Shown here in pieces: positions 1 to 9,590 of a stretch of DNA of 64,000 nucleotides. A program made the translations under genes and the position numbers. The stretch's first letter is position 1; each line of letters opens with the position of its first letter. The notes below the pieces were generated by a model, which did not search any database, was not told the origin of the DNA, and worked only from the letters and a program-made list of their open reading frames with translations. Location: positions 11,898,077 to 11,962,076 of the forward strand of contig OX335646.2 of NCBI GenBank assembly GCA_946894095.1, given 5' to 3'. This DNA comes from Incurvaria masculella (Eukaryota > Arthropoda > Insecta > Lepidoptera > Incurvariidae).

Positions 1-131
1 TACCAATGGTCATCAGACATCTAGTTCGATCAAATAAAGCTATTTTGAGCAAAATTTTGGATCTCTGACAAGAAATATGGGCGTGATCTTCTTTCCCCTT
101 TTGTATGGGGAGATGAGCGGGATGGGCCACC
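1..131 (-). mobile_element. TTAA-type MITE (GGTGGCCCA family), partial copy
   Basis: The first 131 bases match, in reverse orientation, the left part of the elements at 40962-41482 and 52030-52570 (shared stretches around TGTATGGGGAGATGAGCGGG and CATCAGACATCTAGTTCGAT). It ends with TGGGCCACC followed by CTAA, a one-base variant of the TTAA seen at the other copies. The rest lies before the window start. Confidence 0.85.
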
Positions 132-178
132 CTAATGTCTGTGCATTCAAATATAAAGAAGAATTAATAAAGTAATAA

Positions 179-300
179 CTAGCTGCGGAACGCGGAACCT
201 AATGGTTCCGCTCGGGACGATATCGTTATGTACGTACGATGTCGGGCCGAATTTTTTAACGTCGTCTCTAGTTTAAATTACCTCTCTAGTGATGGACGAA
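179..300 (-). mobile_element. Helitron-like 3' end fragment
   Basis: CTAG at 179-182 is followed by CTGCGGAACGCGGAACC and GGTTCCGCTCGGGAC. On the minus strand this is the hairpin-plus-CTAG 3' terminus also found at 1376, 8342 and 21624. The inner boundary near 300 is a guess. Confidence 0.6.
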
Positions 301-1375
301 AGATAGTTATCGGATTTATAATATTAGTATGGATAAGTTGACCCTCAAATAGTATGTTTAAATTACCCGATTTTTTTATTGTCAAATATTTGAATCATCC
401 GAACAAAATATCTAAGCCAATGGTATGTTGTTTAGTCATGCCAGCGCGGTTCTAACGTAAATATAAATGGCGTGTTTTATTATAAAAAACCGGTCCGATA
501 CCCCACAGGTGCTAAACTAACGCTCAACGATCCACCATATCAGGGGACGTCTCTTTAATGAAAAAGAAATATATATATTCATGTAAAACCATTTCTATGA
601 TGTGACGCCACCGCACCGCCATCGCCACGTGCGCCGCGTTGCAGTGACTGGAGCCGACAACGGCCGCGTGCTAGCTGTCAGATTACGGGCGCCCATTCAG
701 CTGCTCCACAGTTTTCAGCGGCAAAGAGGAGCGAAGAAAAAAGTTTCTTTTCACGCTCGCTCGTATCGAGCCAGCGAGGTAATCGCTTTTCACATTGCGC
801 ACACCTACTCGCCGTCCTATAGCGCCACCCGTAGCTCTGCCGTAGTCGGAAGGTTTATTCTGTTATTCCTCTAATAACATAATTCAAACTATGTGAACAT
901 TTTGGTTTCTATCTTAGATATGTGTATGTGATGTAGACAGAGGAAGCAAATATAAAATTATGTTCATAGTCATGTAACAGTTGAATAGGTTTAAGATTTA
1001 AACTTCGAGTTCGTTAAATTTTTACACAATCAAAGCACTATAAGTAAGAGTGATTCAAAGTTCAGAATTTGCGATATTTATCATTGTTATTATGTATGGA
1101 TGCCGAGGGTGTAAATGAAATGTTACATGTGAATGAAGTGCTATATGAAAACTACGAATAGGTGTTGTTTTTAAACGTAACTACATACAAACATTTATAA
1201 TGACGATTGTGACGAATTTTAGAAGGTCAAATATTATTTTAAATATCTCGAAAGTTGGATAATTGAATGGATGTAAAAACTGTTGAATCGGTTTCAGGAT
1301 TTGCTATCATATTGTCCCGCCGCTTGTCCCTCCTCGTCCTATATTAAAATGGGTAAATAGACTTATAAATAATAC
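301..1375. other. Intronic or flanking sequence without recognised genes
   Basis: AT-rich sequence with a more GC-rich patch at about 600-860. The open frames there are short and show no domain or codon signature I recognise. It lies downstream of the last visible dpr exon, so it may be intron. Confidence 0.6.
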
Positions 1376-1450
1376 TAGCTGCGGTACCCGGCTCCGCTCG
1401 GGTCAATGTCGTGTTGGATTGTTTCGGTCTGAATTATTTCTTGGATGAAA
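1376..1450 (-). mobile_element. Helitron-like 3' end fragment
   Basis: CTAGCTGCGGTACCCGGCTC then CGCTCGGGTC at 1376-1406 is the reverse complement of the Helitron end at 21595-21624. The adjoining TTCGGTCTGAATTATT matches the inside of the Lep1-like copy at 8079-8342. Only the terminal part is recognisable. Confidence 0.65.
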
Positions 1451-2357
1451 AGTAACTCACCAAAAGGCTGGTCCCGGACTAAATCTACCAAATTTAATGA
1501 TAAACATCGACATATTTTCATTTTAAGATTCGTAAACATTTGGGAGCGAATTTTAAAAGCATGTGCCGCCAGACCCTTACTGCGCTGGCACTGCTACAAA
1601 GAAATTGATACAACACCAACAAAGGCGGATTTAACCCTACCACGTTCCTTACTTTTACAAAGTTTTATGAGGAATACGAATCACAGCCACCTTCAACATT
1701 GAAAACGGTAACCCATCCGGAAACTGACTGCGCCCAGAGTTGCTATAGGTTGATAAAATACGCAAATAAGTCGGGCGAGTGGTTCGAAGTTATCGCTCTA
1801 CATGATATCGTGGAACTTTCTGTAGGCCTTTTTGGACCTACAATTTTCAAGTACATAGTTTTCATTTTTCTCTTAAGGTTTGTATTAAATATTTAAAAAT
1901 TACATACGCAATCCTTGCTTGTTGATCGCTCCTTATCTGAATGAAAACCGTATTAAAAAGTCCGTTGCGTGGCTTAGAAGAAGCAAACGAAGAAATAAAG
2001 GCAGATAGTGATTAAAAAGTAAGCGCCGCTAGAGCCGCGGCCCTCCCGCCGAGCCACGCGGAGAATCCTGGTTTGTATGACAGCTACATCTTAACGTAAG
2101 CGGAACTGAATTATATATAGCCTATCCTGTGTCCCGTGTATTTACATATATGTGGAGAAAGTTTCATCGAATTCGGATGATCAGTTTAAGAGTTATGGAG
2201 GAACATACATACATACATACAGAACTGATTTCTAAAAATCATCAATTTAGTCTTAGTATCATACATAAAGTTTACAAACGAAGTATCTTAGAAAACAAAG
2301 CAACTTACTCCATGAACACCCCTTACAGATTTATTATTAGTATAGATGAAGTAAATA
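1451..2357. other. No gene recognised
   Basis: AT-rich sequence with scattered small open frames and a short CATA run near 2207-2220. I see nothing that supports a gene or a named repeat here. Confidence 0.5.
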
Positions 2358-2758
2358 ACTAAACCGAGGGGTCAGTCACTCAGGGAATCTGGTGAACAAT
2401 AAAATTGTGTGGTCCTTGAAATCTGGTAGGAGTCCGAGAAATCTTAGGTAATCTGGGAATCCCAAGAAAATCAAAGTTTCATTTAGGAAGAGCATTGTCT
2501 TGCATATGAACTGTTTTCCTTCTTCGAAAGATTTTTGCAGCATTTTATTCAAATTGGGAGCATAACGTGATTTTGGAAGACAATCCTTCGTTTTTTTGGT
2601 CATTCGAAATATTATTGCAGTACATGTTATGAAACATGTCGGCCAAGCACGGCATTGCACACCGGAAAACCGTAAGTTTTCAAAACATTATGTACAGCGA
2701 CGGTGTAAATCTAAGAACATATATTATTGCAGTATTCCACTCAAATCGGGAACTTAAG

Positions 2759-3115
2759 GTGGGCCCGTAAGCATCAGAAATGTTCGCCTCCCATAGAAAT
2801 GTAGTTTACTAATAATTGACAAACCACTATTCCAATTTACTTGACATTAGGTATCTACTATCAGGCAATAAATATCTGTGTCTATATGTCTTTGTTTTTT
2901 TGGTAAATGTATCCTGGCTCAAACCACAGAGAAGACAAAATTTGTATGAAGACTTTATTTTTGCTTTCATTTGATTCTGTTTGGATTTTTCAAAAAAATA
3001 ACCACGTGCGGACACATATATTTGTTCCTTGATATTAGTTAATATCAATTCAGTTGGAACAGTTGTTTTAAAATGATTAGTAAACTACGTTTGTATGAGG
3101 AGCATTGCTTACGGG
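2759..3115. mobile_element. Nested MITE with TTAA target site
   Basis: Inverted ends of about 45 bp (GGCCCGTAAGCA plus a second block TAGTTTACTAAT) face each other at about 2763-2812 and 3072-3117. TTAA lies just outside on both sides (2755-2758 and 3123-3126, approximate edges). TTAA duplication is typical of piggyBac-like and Kolobok-like non-autonomous elements; the family is inferred only from that. Confidence 0.75.
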
Positions 3116-3179
3116 CCATTCTTAAGACCGGAAGACCGCCCTTCGCATGAATTTTTTTTACTCATTCGAAACCCTCGAT

Positions 3180-3380
3180 TTGTTTTAGGATTTATTGGCA
3201 ATCTTGAAGTCACTAATAATCTTACCCCCTAGAATCTTTGATAATCCTAGGAATTTTTAGTAATCCCTTAAGAATCTTTGGAAGTCTAAGAATCATGGAA
3301 ATCACCAGGAATCTTTGGCAGTCCTTTAGGAATCTTTGGAAGTCCTTTTGGAATCTCGAAATCACAAGTTAATCCTGGTA
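3180..3380. repeat. Degenerate short repeats built on AATCTTTGG
   Basis: The words AATCTTTGG, AATCCTAGG and AGTCCTTT recur every 20-27 bases. The same words fill the related element at 45642-46095, so they are part of that transposon family rather than a local microsatellite. Confidence 0.75.
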
Positions 3381-3394
3381 ATATTGACGAGTCG

Positions 3395-4025
3395 TATTCA
3401 CTACGTATAATATTCACAACGTATAATCTTATTTTTTTCCAAAAAATTAAAACCATGCATAACGTATAATAGTCACAACGTATAATGTTATACGTTGTGC
3501 ATGAGTTTAAAAATAAAATAAACTCTTTGCATCATGCAGAACGTATAATAGTCACAACGTATAATATTCCTAACATGAATTCACAAAAAAAGAAAACCAT
3601 GGAGAACGTATAATATGCCAAGAAGCACTGCATAAAGCGCCCTAACAACGATACATTTAAGGCTGAAATTGCTACGAATCGATATCTGTTGAAGAGTAAC
3701 AATTTGCTACAACGCTAATTGAGACGGTCGAAAAGTCGCGTGCGAGTATAATCTTTAATCTTATATCGATTAGGGCGCTTATCGTATGAAATATTTTAGG
3801 ATTATATGATATGCATGGTTTTCTTTTTTTGTTAAATAAAGATCATAACATTATACGTTGTGACTATTATACGTTATGCATGGAGAAATAAGTAATTAAA
3901 TGTTTTGGACTTCTTCATGCACTACGTATAAGATTATACGATCTGCCGATTATACGTTGTGCATGGTTTTAAAATTTTGTTAAAATATGACATTATACGA
4001 TCTGCATATTATACGTTATGCCGTT
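3395..4025. repeat. ATTATACG iteron cluster with inverted polarity
   Basis: The left part has seven copies of ACGTATAAT on the plus strand (about 3405-3612). The right part has the reverse complement, ATTATACGTTGTGCATGG or close variants, at about 3849, 3868, 3950 and 4010, plus variants with ATTATACGATCTGC at about 3935 and 3993. One inverted copy sits among the left ones at about 3489. The arrangement is that of subterminal transposase-binding repeats. Confidence 0.8.
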
Positions 4026-4093
4026 CCCCCATATTGACTACAGTCTATCTAGGTGTACACTTTTTGCTCGAGTGACTGACTCCTCGGACTAAA

Positions 4094-4667
4094 CTTAGTT
4101 CACAGTAAAAGTACGTGGTGCCATCACAGAATAAGTAATAGTGTGCCACGGAGAGCCACACCGTCGCCACCTCCCTCGCCTCCCCCGCGCACCGCTCCCT
4201 ACATTACGAGCCTCACGCGTTTGATGAAATACTGCGGCTTTGTGCGTCCGGTTTTATCTCGACAGAGTCGCGGCCGGGTGTGGCGGGGGGGGGGGGGGGG
4301 GGGGGAGGGGGAGGGAGCGCGCCGGGACATCGGTTTGCACTCTCTGCATTACTGGGCACCCTCCCACGTTCACCGCTCCGCCGCCGCCGCCGCCACCGCC
4401 GTAGTCGTCTGACCGACACGATAGTAATGCGCTCTGTGTGTGCGGTGTTCTTTATTGGACCCTTTAGCACACGAGTAAATACTCGGACGGAGGCAAAGCG
4501 GTTTAGCAAAGTCAAAAAGTATTCATGTTTTCATAGGGTTGAAAGTTATTGCAAAAGAGATAAAGACGGAAAATGCATTTTTGCACGGGACATTATGTGG
4601 GTATCTAGACGTTCATTTATATTAATAAAAGATAAGTTGTAACAAGTGATATGATGTTACCTACGAA
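4094..4667. other. GC-rich tract with poly-G run
   Basis: Between 4150 and 4420 the sequence turns GC-rich, with a guanine run of about 20 at 4286 and a CCGCCGCCGCC stretch at 4379. Long open frames here are composition artefacts (poly-Gly, poly-Pro). The words ATCACAGAATAAGTAATAGT also occur near 59190, so part of this tract belongs to a dispersed repeat. Confidence 0.7.
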
Positions 4668-4976
4668 AAAACCGGCCAAGTGCGAGTAGGACTCGCACAC
4701 GAAGGGTTCCGTACCATCGTAGAAAAAAAAAACAAAAAATCACGTTTTTTGTATGGGAGCCCCCCTTCAATTTTAATTATTTTTTAATCTTACCTATTTG
4801 TTGTTATAGCAAAATGAATACACACTCTGTGAAAATTTCAGCTGTCTACCTGTTACGGTTACTGAGATACAGCCCTGTGACAGACGGACGGACGGACGGA
4901 CGGACGGACGGACGGACGGACAGCGGAGGCTTAGTAATAGGGTTCCGTTTTCACACTTTGGGTACGGAACCCTAAA
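4668..4976 (-). mobile_element. Lepidopteran GGCCGGTTTTT-end repeat, full copy
   Basis: In minus orientation it runs from TAGGGTTCCGTACCC to the hairpin GTGCGAGTCCTACTCGCAC followed by TTGGCCGGTTTTT. A GACG tetranucleotide array sits at 4883-4921. The same unit occurs at 13627, 13949, 15367 and 40158. It carries no ORF and is a short non-autonomous element common in lepidopteran genomes; its class is not certain. Confidence 0.9.
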
Positions 4977-5525
4977 AACGTCGCATTAGGTACCTACGTA
5001 CTCCACTGAATTCTACGATAAGAAAAAACCTCGTTGTAAAAATGTTTTCGGATATTATTGATGGGTAGCATTGGATAATTTAAAAAGGAATTATTGAACG
5101 CCAAACATAAGATACACCGCAAATATTTTCGCGGAATATTTTTCAATTTACTAAAATCATAACCCCGAACAAATAGAAGTAAAACAGAAAAACTTGATTA
5201 ATTAGACTTCTTGGAACACAGCGGCGTACCTATACCTACCTACAGCGGACCTCTTGCATGAAGCGGTGTCCCCTGTTGGGTATTTCACACACACTCGTTT
5301 GTCTTTTTTTCATAGTTCAGCAGATAAATAGGTACCTTCAAAATATACTACTCCTCGTTCTTTCTGACTTTTTTATTTTTTTCTTGCCTGCGTCCTAAGG
5401 TCTGGTGCGTTATGTTAAATAGCCCCAAAAAAAGTCGCTTCACCATAATTATATTATTACCAATAACTTACCTAACACTGAGTTATAAAATAATCTAGCA
5501 GAAGAAAACGTAGTTCAGCTTCAAC
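4977..5525. other. No gene recognised
   Basis: AT-rich sequence between the repeat above and the minisatellite. This is where the next dpr intron would continue on the minus strand. No exon with stalk or membrane-anchor coding was recognised. Confidence 0.5.
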
Positions 5526-6690
5526 GAGGGGCTGCAGGAGTAGCAGCTAGGGTATTGTCGTGTCGCAAGCGAAATGGAAGTATAACGTAATATACGTATC
5601 GTTGAGCACGTGCACGCGCACGATAGCCACCTCGGCGTTGGAGGGGCTGCAGGAGTAGCGGCTAGAGCCAGGTGGTGTCGCAAGCTAAATGGAAGTGTGA
5701 CGTGATGTACGCACCGTTGAGCACGTACACGCGCACGCTAGCCACCTCGGCGTTGGAGGGGCTGCAGGAGTAGCGGCTAGAGCCAGGTCGTGTCGCAAGC
5801 TAAATGGAAGTGTGACGTGATGTACGCACCGTTGAGCACGTGCACGCGCACGCAAGTCACCTCGGCGTTGGAGGGGCTGCAGGAGTAGCGGCTAGAGCCA
5901 GGTGGTGTCGCAAGCTAAATGGAAGTGTGACTTGATGTACGCACCGTTGAGCACGTACACGCGCACGCTAGCCACCTCGGCGTTGGAGGGGCTGCAGGAG
6001 TAGCGGCTAGAGCCAGGTCGTGTCGCAAGCTAAATGGAAGTGTGACGTGATGTACGCACCGTTGAGCACGTGCACGCGCACGCAAGTCACCTCGGCGTTG
6101 GAGGGGCTGCAGGAGTAGCGGCTAGAGCCAGGTGGTGTCGCAAGCTAAATGGAAGTGTGACTTGATGTACGCACCGTTGAGCACGTACACGCGCACGCTA
6201 GCCACCTCGGCGTTGGAGGGGCTGCAGGAGTAGCGGCTAGAGCCAGGTCGTGTCGCAAGCTAAATGGAAGTGTGACGTGATGTACGCACCGTTGAGCACG
6301 TGCACGCGCACGCTAGCCACCTCGGCGTTGGAGGGGCTGCAGGAGTAGCGGCTAGAGCCAGGTCGTGTCGCAAGCTAAATGGAAGTGTGACGTGATGTAC
6401 GCACCGTTGAGCACGTGCACGCGCACGCAAGTCACCTCGGCGTTGGAGGGGCTGCAGGAGTAGCGGCTAGAGTCAGGTCGTGTCGTAAGCTAAATGGAAG
6501 TGTGACGTGATGTACGCACCGTTGAGCACGTACACACGCACGCTAGCCACCTCGCCGTTGGAGGGGCTGCGGGAGTAGGGGCTAGAGCCAGGTCGTGTCG
6601 CAAGCTAAATGGAAGTGTGACGTGATGTACGCACCGTTGAGCACGTGCACGCGCACGCTAGCCACCTCGGCGTTGGAGGGGCTGCAGGAG
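5526..6690 (-). repeat. 115-bp minisatellite derived from the dpr exon end and splice donor
   Basis: The landmark GAGGGGCTGC recurs at 5526, 5641, 5756, 5871, 5986, 6101, 6216, 6331, 6446, 6561 and 6676, an exact 115-bp spacing with no indels. The copy at 6676 is the genuine exon. Read on the minus strand, each unit carries the exon end from the F-strand cysteine to VHVLNG, the donor GTGCGTA and about 50 nt of intron. The donor is intact in eight repeats (GCACCGTTGAG at 5711, 5826, 5941, 6056, 6171, 6286, 6401 and 6516) and mutated in the outermost, most diverged one (near 5596). Linked variants (GCACGTACAC with GCTAGCCAC versus GCACGTGCAC with GCAAGTCAC) alternate in the middle copies, suggesting a 230-bp dimer as the recent amplification unit. 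Confidence 0.97.
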
Positions 6691-6803
6691 TAGCGGCCGG
6701 AGTCGCCGGGCGCCGCGTCCTGCACGAGCAGGTAGGACGTGGTGGCCGGGCCCTTCTCCGTCACCACCGACACGCCTCCGCGCGCCGAGTCGTAGCTGAT
6801 CAC
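6635..6803 (-). CDS. dpr6/dpr10-like: dpr-family exon: end of Ig domain 2, donor lies beside a satellite
   Basis: This 169-nt exon starts VISYDSARGGVSVVTEKG, has the F-strand cysteine in DSGRYSCSPSNAEVASV and ends VRVHVLNG at a phase-1 donor (AACG then GTGCGTA). The acceptor is TTTGCGTGTTTGCAG. All of this matches the end of Ig2 in Dpr proteins, after which a short stalk and membrane anchor are normally encoded by later exons. Those exons are not recognisable in 1-6634 and may lie outside the window. Oddly, the last roughly 60 nt of the exon plus about 50 nt of intron are repeated ten more times immediately downstream at a 115-bp period. Read-through of the donor would add a 16-residue intronic tail after the glycine and then stop at 6582-6584 (TAG). 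Confidence 0.94.
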
Positions 6804-8641
6804 CTGCAAACACGCAAATTCGTTTCGGATATTGATCAACAAAAAAACACTTCCGTGCGGCAAGTTGAGGGCTTTTATTTTCCGACGTGTACTTTTAAAC
6901 TGTTGCAAAAAATAAACATTGGGGAAGTTTTCTCAATTAGAGCGGAGCTAAACACGGACTCCGCGTTACACAACACCACTCGACTCTGTCGCGGCGCGTC
7001 GCTTCGCCCGGCGAACTTTAATTTAAACTGACCCACTTTGAGGTTGGCCGCAGCCTTGATCAATTTCGAGTTTAAGTCACCGGAAGGCCAGGGGGCAAGT
7101 TTCGTCATAGTTTGGGAAAACAATTTCAGAGTGGCTGCCGGAGATTTATATTTTTCCCCAATTCTCTCATATTTCACAATCTGCTGTACCCTCATGTCCT
7201 TCAGCGTGATAAAAAAATAAAGCTTAAATAGATGGAAAGACGCTGTGCGTGCGCAAATAGAAACGCGAACAAGAATGGTAAAAAGGTTTTAATTTATGAT
7301 ATCAACAGACAGACAGAGAGACAGACAGTACATGTTACAATTCCTAGCTAAATCAACGAAAATGTCATTCAATACCGGGTTTCATCGGCCTATTCCTGAT
7401 ATTTTAAACATTGCCTAAATTATTCATCTAACCGGTTCGTTCTTTCTGAGTGAGACGCTGGAACACACGAAAACTTGGTCCGCTACTCCCATTCTGCAGT
7501 CAGACCGCATTACGAAATGATTTTCAATTCGAACGCTGCTCGCGCGGGCTAGCGGAGCGGAGGTCGCAGTTTCTGCCGAGCGCACGTTTCTAGTTTCGTT
7601 TTGCAGAACTCGCTCGAAATAGTTCCCGGAGGCAACACGGGATGCCCGCTCTACGGCAACACCCCACTCGCCGCTCCCCCACTTGCCGCCCACCCAAAGT
7701 GCTTTTAATCAACCAAATTACATCTCGGCGAGCCAAGTGGCAAAACGCAAATTAATCTTGCGTCGAACTTTTCCAGTTACGTGCGAGTTGTGGATATTAT
7801 ATGACCGCAAGTGCGGCGGGGAGGTGTCGGTATCCGTGAGGATTACGCTAACGAGTCTGTCGTTAACTGCCTTGCGCCTTGGATTTACGGCAGATGTCGG
7901 GTGGAGTCCCCTCCCCCCGGGGGGGGGGGGGGCGGAGTTCACGGAATCATCTCGATGGCGGAGGTGCTCGTACCTATTTGACGAACCTTCCCTCAAGCCA
8001 AGTCTTTAATTAACTTGCCGGTCGATACTGTGACAATTATATTAACGACATAAATAACCGTACTAGATCTCACTCCGGCTATACAAACTAATATTATAAA
8101 TGCAAAAGTAACTTTGTCTGTCTGTCTGTAGCGTCTAAACCGTGGAACCAATTTTAATGAATTTCGATACAGATATAGTCTTGACCTTGCGGCAGGACAT
8201 GGGCTACCTTTTGTGCCGAAAATTAAACTCAAAGGGGTAACATAGGGGATGAAAGTTTGTATGGGAAACTTATATAATATCCATAAAATAATTCAGTCCA
8301 AAATAACGTTGACCCGAGCGGAGCTGAGTACCTCTCAGCTAGTAATATATATTTCTGTTTATTTTATGCCAGTATATGAAAGTTCAAAGTATAGTGAGTT
8401 CAACGCGAAATAACCACTCAGTTTAGTAAAATGTTCATGTTTCCAGCAAAATTAACATTATTTATGTACGTGCAAATTCAAGTTTTCCAATAAAAATATT
8501 TGAATCCGAGACGTATTCAGCGTTGTAACTATTTCATTATTATTTTATTTATTTATTTTTAGATACACGGCAACCTCCTACTTACTGTGTGCCGTAATAC
8601 GCCCTGCACATCCATCGCATACAAAATACATAAGGGCTCAC
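6804..8641 (-). other. 1.8-kb intron of the dpr-like gene
   Basis: This intron lies between the two Ig2 exons, with donor GTGAGC at 8641-8636 and acceptor TTTGCAG at 6810-6804. It contains a Lep1-like Helitron (8079-8342), a short GACA-rich stretch near 7305-7330 and a G-rich run near 7916-7932. No other coding sequence was recognised. Confidence 0.85.
8079..8342 (+). mobile_element. Lep1-like Helitron (non-autonomous)
   Basis: It starts ACTAATATTATAAATGC, continues with a GTCTGTCTGTCTGT block and a segment like GAACCAATTTTAATGAATTT, and ends with a hairpin (ACCCGAGCGGAGCTGAGT) and CTAG at 8339-8342. This is the layout of the Lep1 Helitron family of Lepidoptera. A second copy is at 59849-60075. 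No Rep/helicase ORF is present. Confidence 0.85.
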
Positions 8642-8769
8642 CTCGTCCTCGTGGTACCAGAAGATGTACGCGGGCGGCTCGGGACTGAACTGGATCAGGC
8701 AGGTCAGGTTGATGGTGCTGCCGATGTCCACGTGCAGGTCGGGACCGCCCAGGATCCGCGCCGTCGGTA
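8642..8769 (-). CDS. dpr6/dpr10-like: dpr-family exon: first part of Ig domain 2
   Basis: This 128-nt exon continues the same gene. With the phase-1 base of the previous exon it encodes VPTARILGGPDLHV, then GSTINLTC (first Ig2 cysteine, with an N-L-T glycosylation sequon), then FSPEPPAYIFWYHEDE (C-strand tryptophan). The acceptor is CCCTGCGCAG before TACCGACGG. The donor is GACGAG followed by GTGAGC, a strong consensus. One base plus 128 gives 43 complete codons, so the exon ends in phase 0, as the next exon needs. ILGGPDL and EPPAYIFWYH are typical of Dpr6/Dpr10-type Ig2 domains. The intron to the next exon is 1,838 nt. Confidence is high because motif, splice sites and phase all agree. Confidence 0.94.
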
Positions 8770-8945
8770 CTGCGCAGGGAATGCACACCTCCATGTAAGT
8801 ATTTGCAAGGATTTCGGGCTGTCACACAAGTAGCAAGGTTCTGCACCTGTTCTACAGGTATTATCATGGACGCTGCTCTGCGGAACTTGCATCCCTTATT
8901 TCTCCCCATCCTACCTATATCCGAGGCACCCGCCACAGATAAGCA

Positions 8946-9288
8946 GAGCCTGTAGTCCCAGTTGTTACCTAAATTGGCGTTTACGGCAAACCGATCGACT
9001 GGCGTTTTCCGTAAAAACGTCAAACTCCATACAAGTTTTTATTAGATATTCTGCGGTTTTACTTCTTCAAGCTGTCGAAGTCAAACTCGGATTTCCGATT
9101 TGTATGAAAACGCGGAGTCAGCGTAAACGGCAACGTTGAGTAAGCTGTCAAATCAAACTCGGACTCGCAAATGTTAGTTCGATTAACGCCTAATGCGCAC
9201 GCTCTTCCATTTATCCATACATTTAAAAACGCCAGTCGATCGGTTTGCCGTAAACGCCAATTTAGGTGACAACTGGAACTACAGGCTC
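8946..9288. mobile_element. TIR element with about 50-bp inverted ends
   Basis: The left end GAGCCTGTAGTCCCAGTTGT and following bases through CCGATCGACTGGCG are repeated in inverted form at the right end (9228-9288) with a few mismatches. Internal words such as TCAAACTCGGA and GTAAACGGCAACGT recur at 29820-30060. There is no ORF. A target duplication could not be fixed. Confidence 0.8.
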
Positions 9289-9329
9289 AGAGCACCTTCT
9301 TGTAGTTGACATTAGGCAATTGAGAACTG

Positions 9330-9590
9330 TTTCTTAAACTCATTTCTCTACCGCATCGTCAGGTTATGGAACGGTCTGCCGGCGGGTCTTTCCTCAAACC
9401 TATAACCTGGGAGTCTTCAAACGTAACTTAAACGAGCTCGATAGCTCAGCGATAGTCCGCAAATCCGCCGGAATGGTGCCTCGCTGAGTGTGGTTTCGCG
9501 AGGTGAGGTGGATTTGACTTTCTGAGTACCTTCGGTCTCTCAGAACAGCCACCCATACCGGTTTTTCAAAAATAAATTAGGTGAAAGCAG
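9330..9590 (+). pseudogene. Non-LTR retrotransposon RT C-terminal fragment
   Basis: The plus strand encodes RIVRLWNGLPAGLSS and, after a frameshift, LGVFKRNLNEL. This is the conserved WNxLP...FKxxL tail found at the end of reverse transcriptases of Jockey/CR1-like elements. It is followed by an untranslated tail without a clear poly-A. The 5' part is missing, as usual for LINE copies. Confidence 0.65.

Larger units (their letters stand above)
2364..4087. mobile_element. 1.7-kb TIR element with 6-bp target duplication
   Basis: The left end CCGAGGGGTCAGTCACTC matches the reverse complement of the right end (CCGAGGAGTCAGTCACTC). It is flanked by ACTAAA on both sides (2358-2363 and 4088-4093), a 6-bp target-site duplication. 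The interior has degenerate repeats built on AATCTTTGG and AATCCTAGG, a nested TTAA MITE (2759-3115) and a nested stretch of ATTATACG iterons (3395-4025). No transposase is visible. A 454-bp relative sits at 45642-46095. I do not recognise the superfamily. Confidence 0.85.

Noticed and set aside
4143..4642. Three overlapping open frames of 89-120 codons
   Set aside because: They are Pro, Gly and Arg runs from poly-G and GCC repeats, with no domain and no splice context.
5526..6690. The satellite as a CRISPR-like array
   Set aside because: The whole 115-bp unit is repeated without unique spacers and it derives from the neighbouring exon.
6645..7031. A 128-codon plus-strand frame
   Set aside because: It is antisense to the dpr Ig2 exon, which has splice sites and family motifs.
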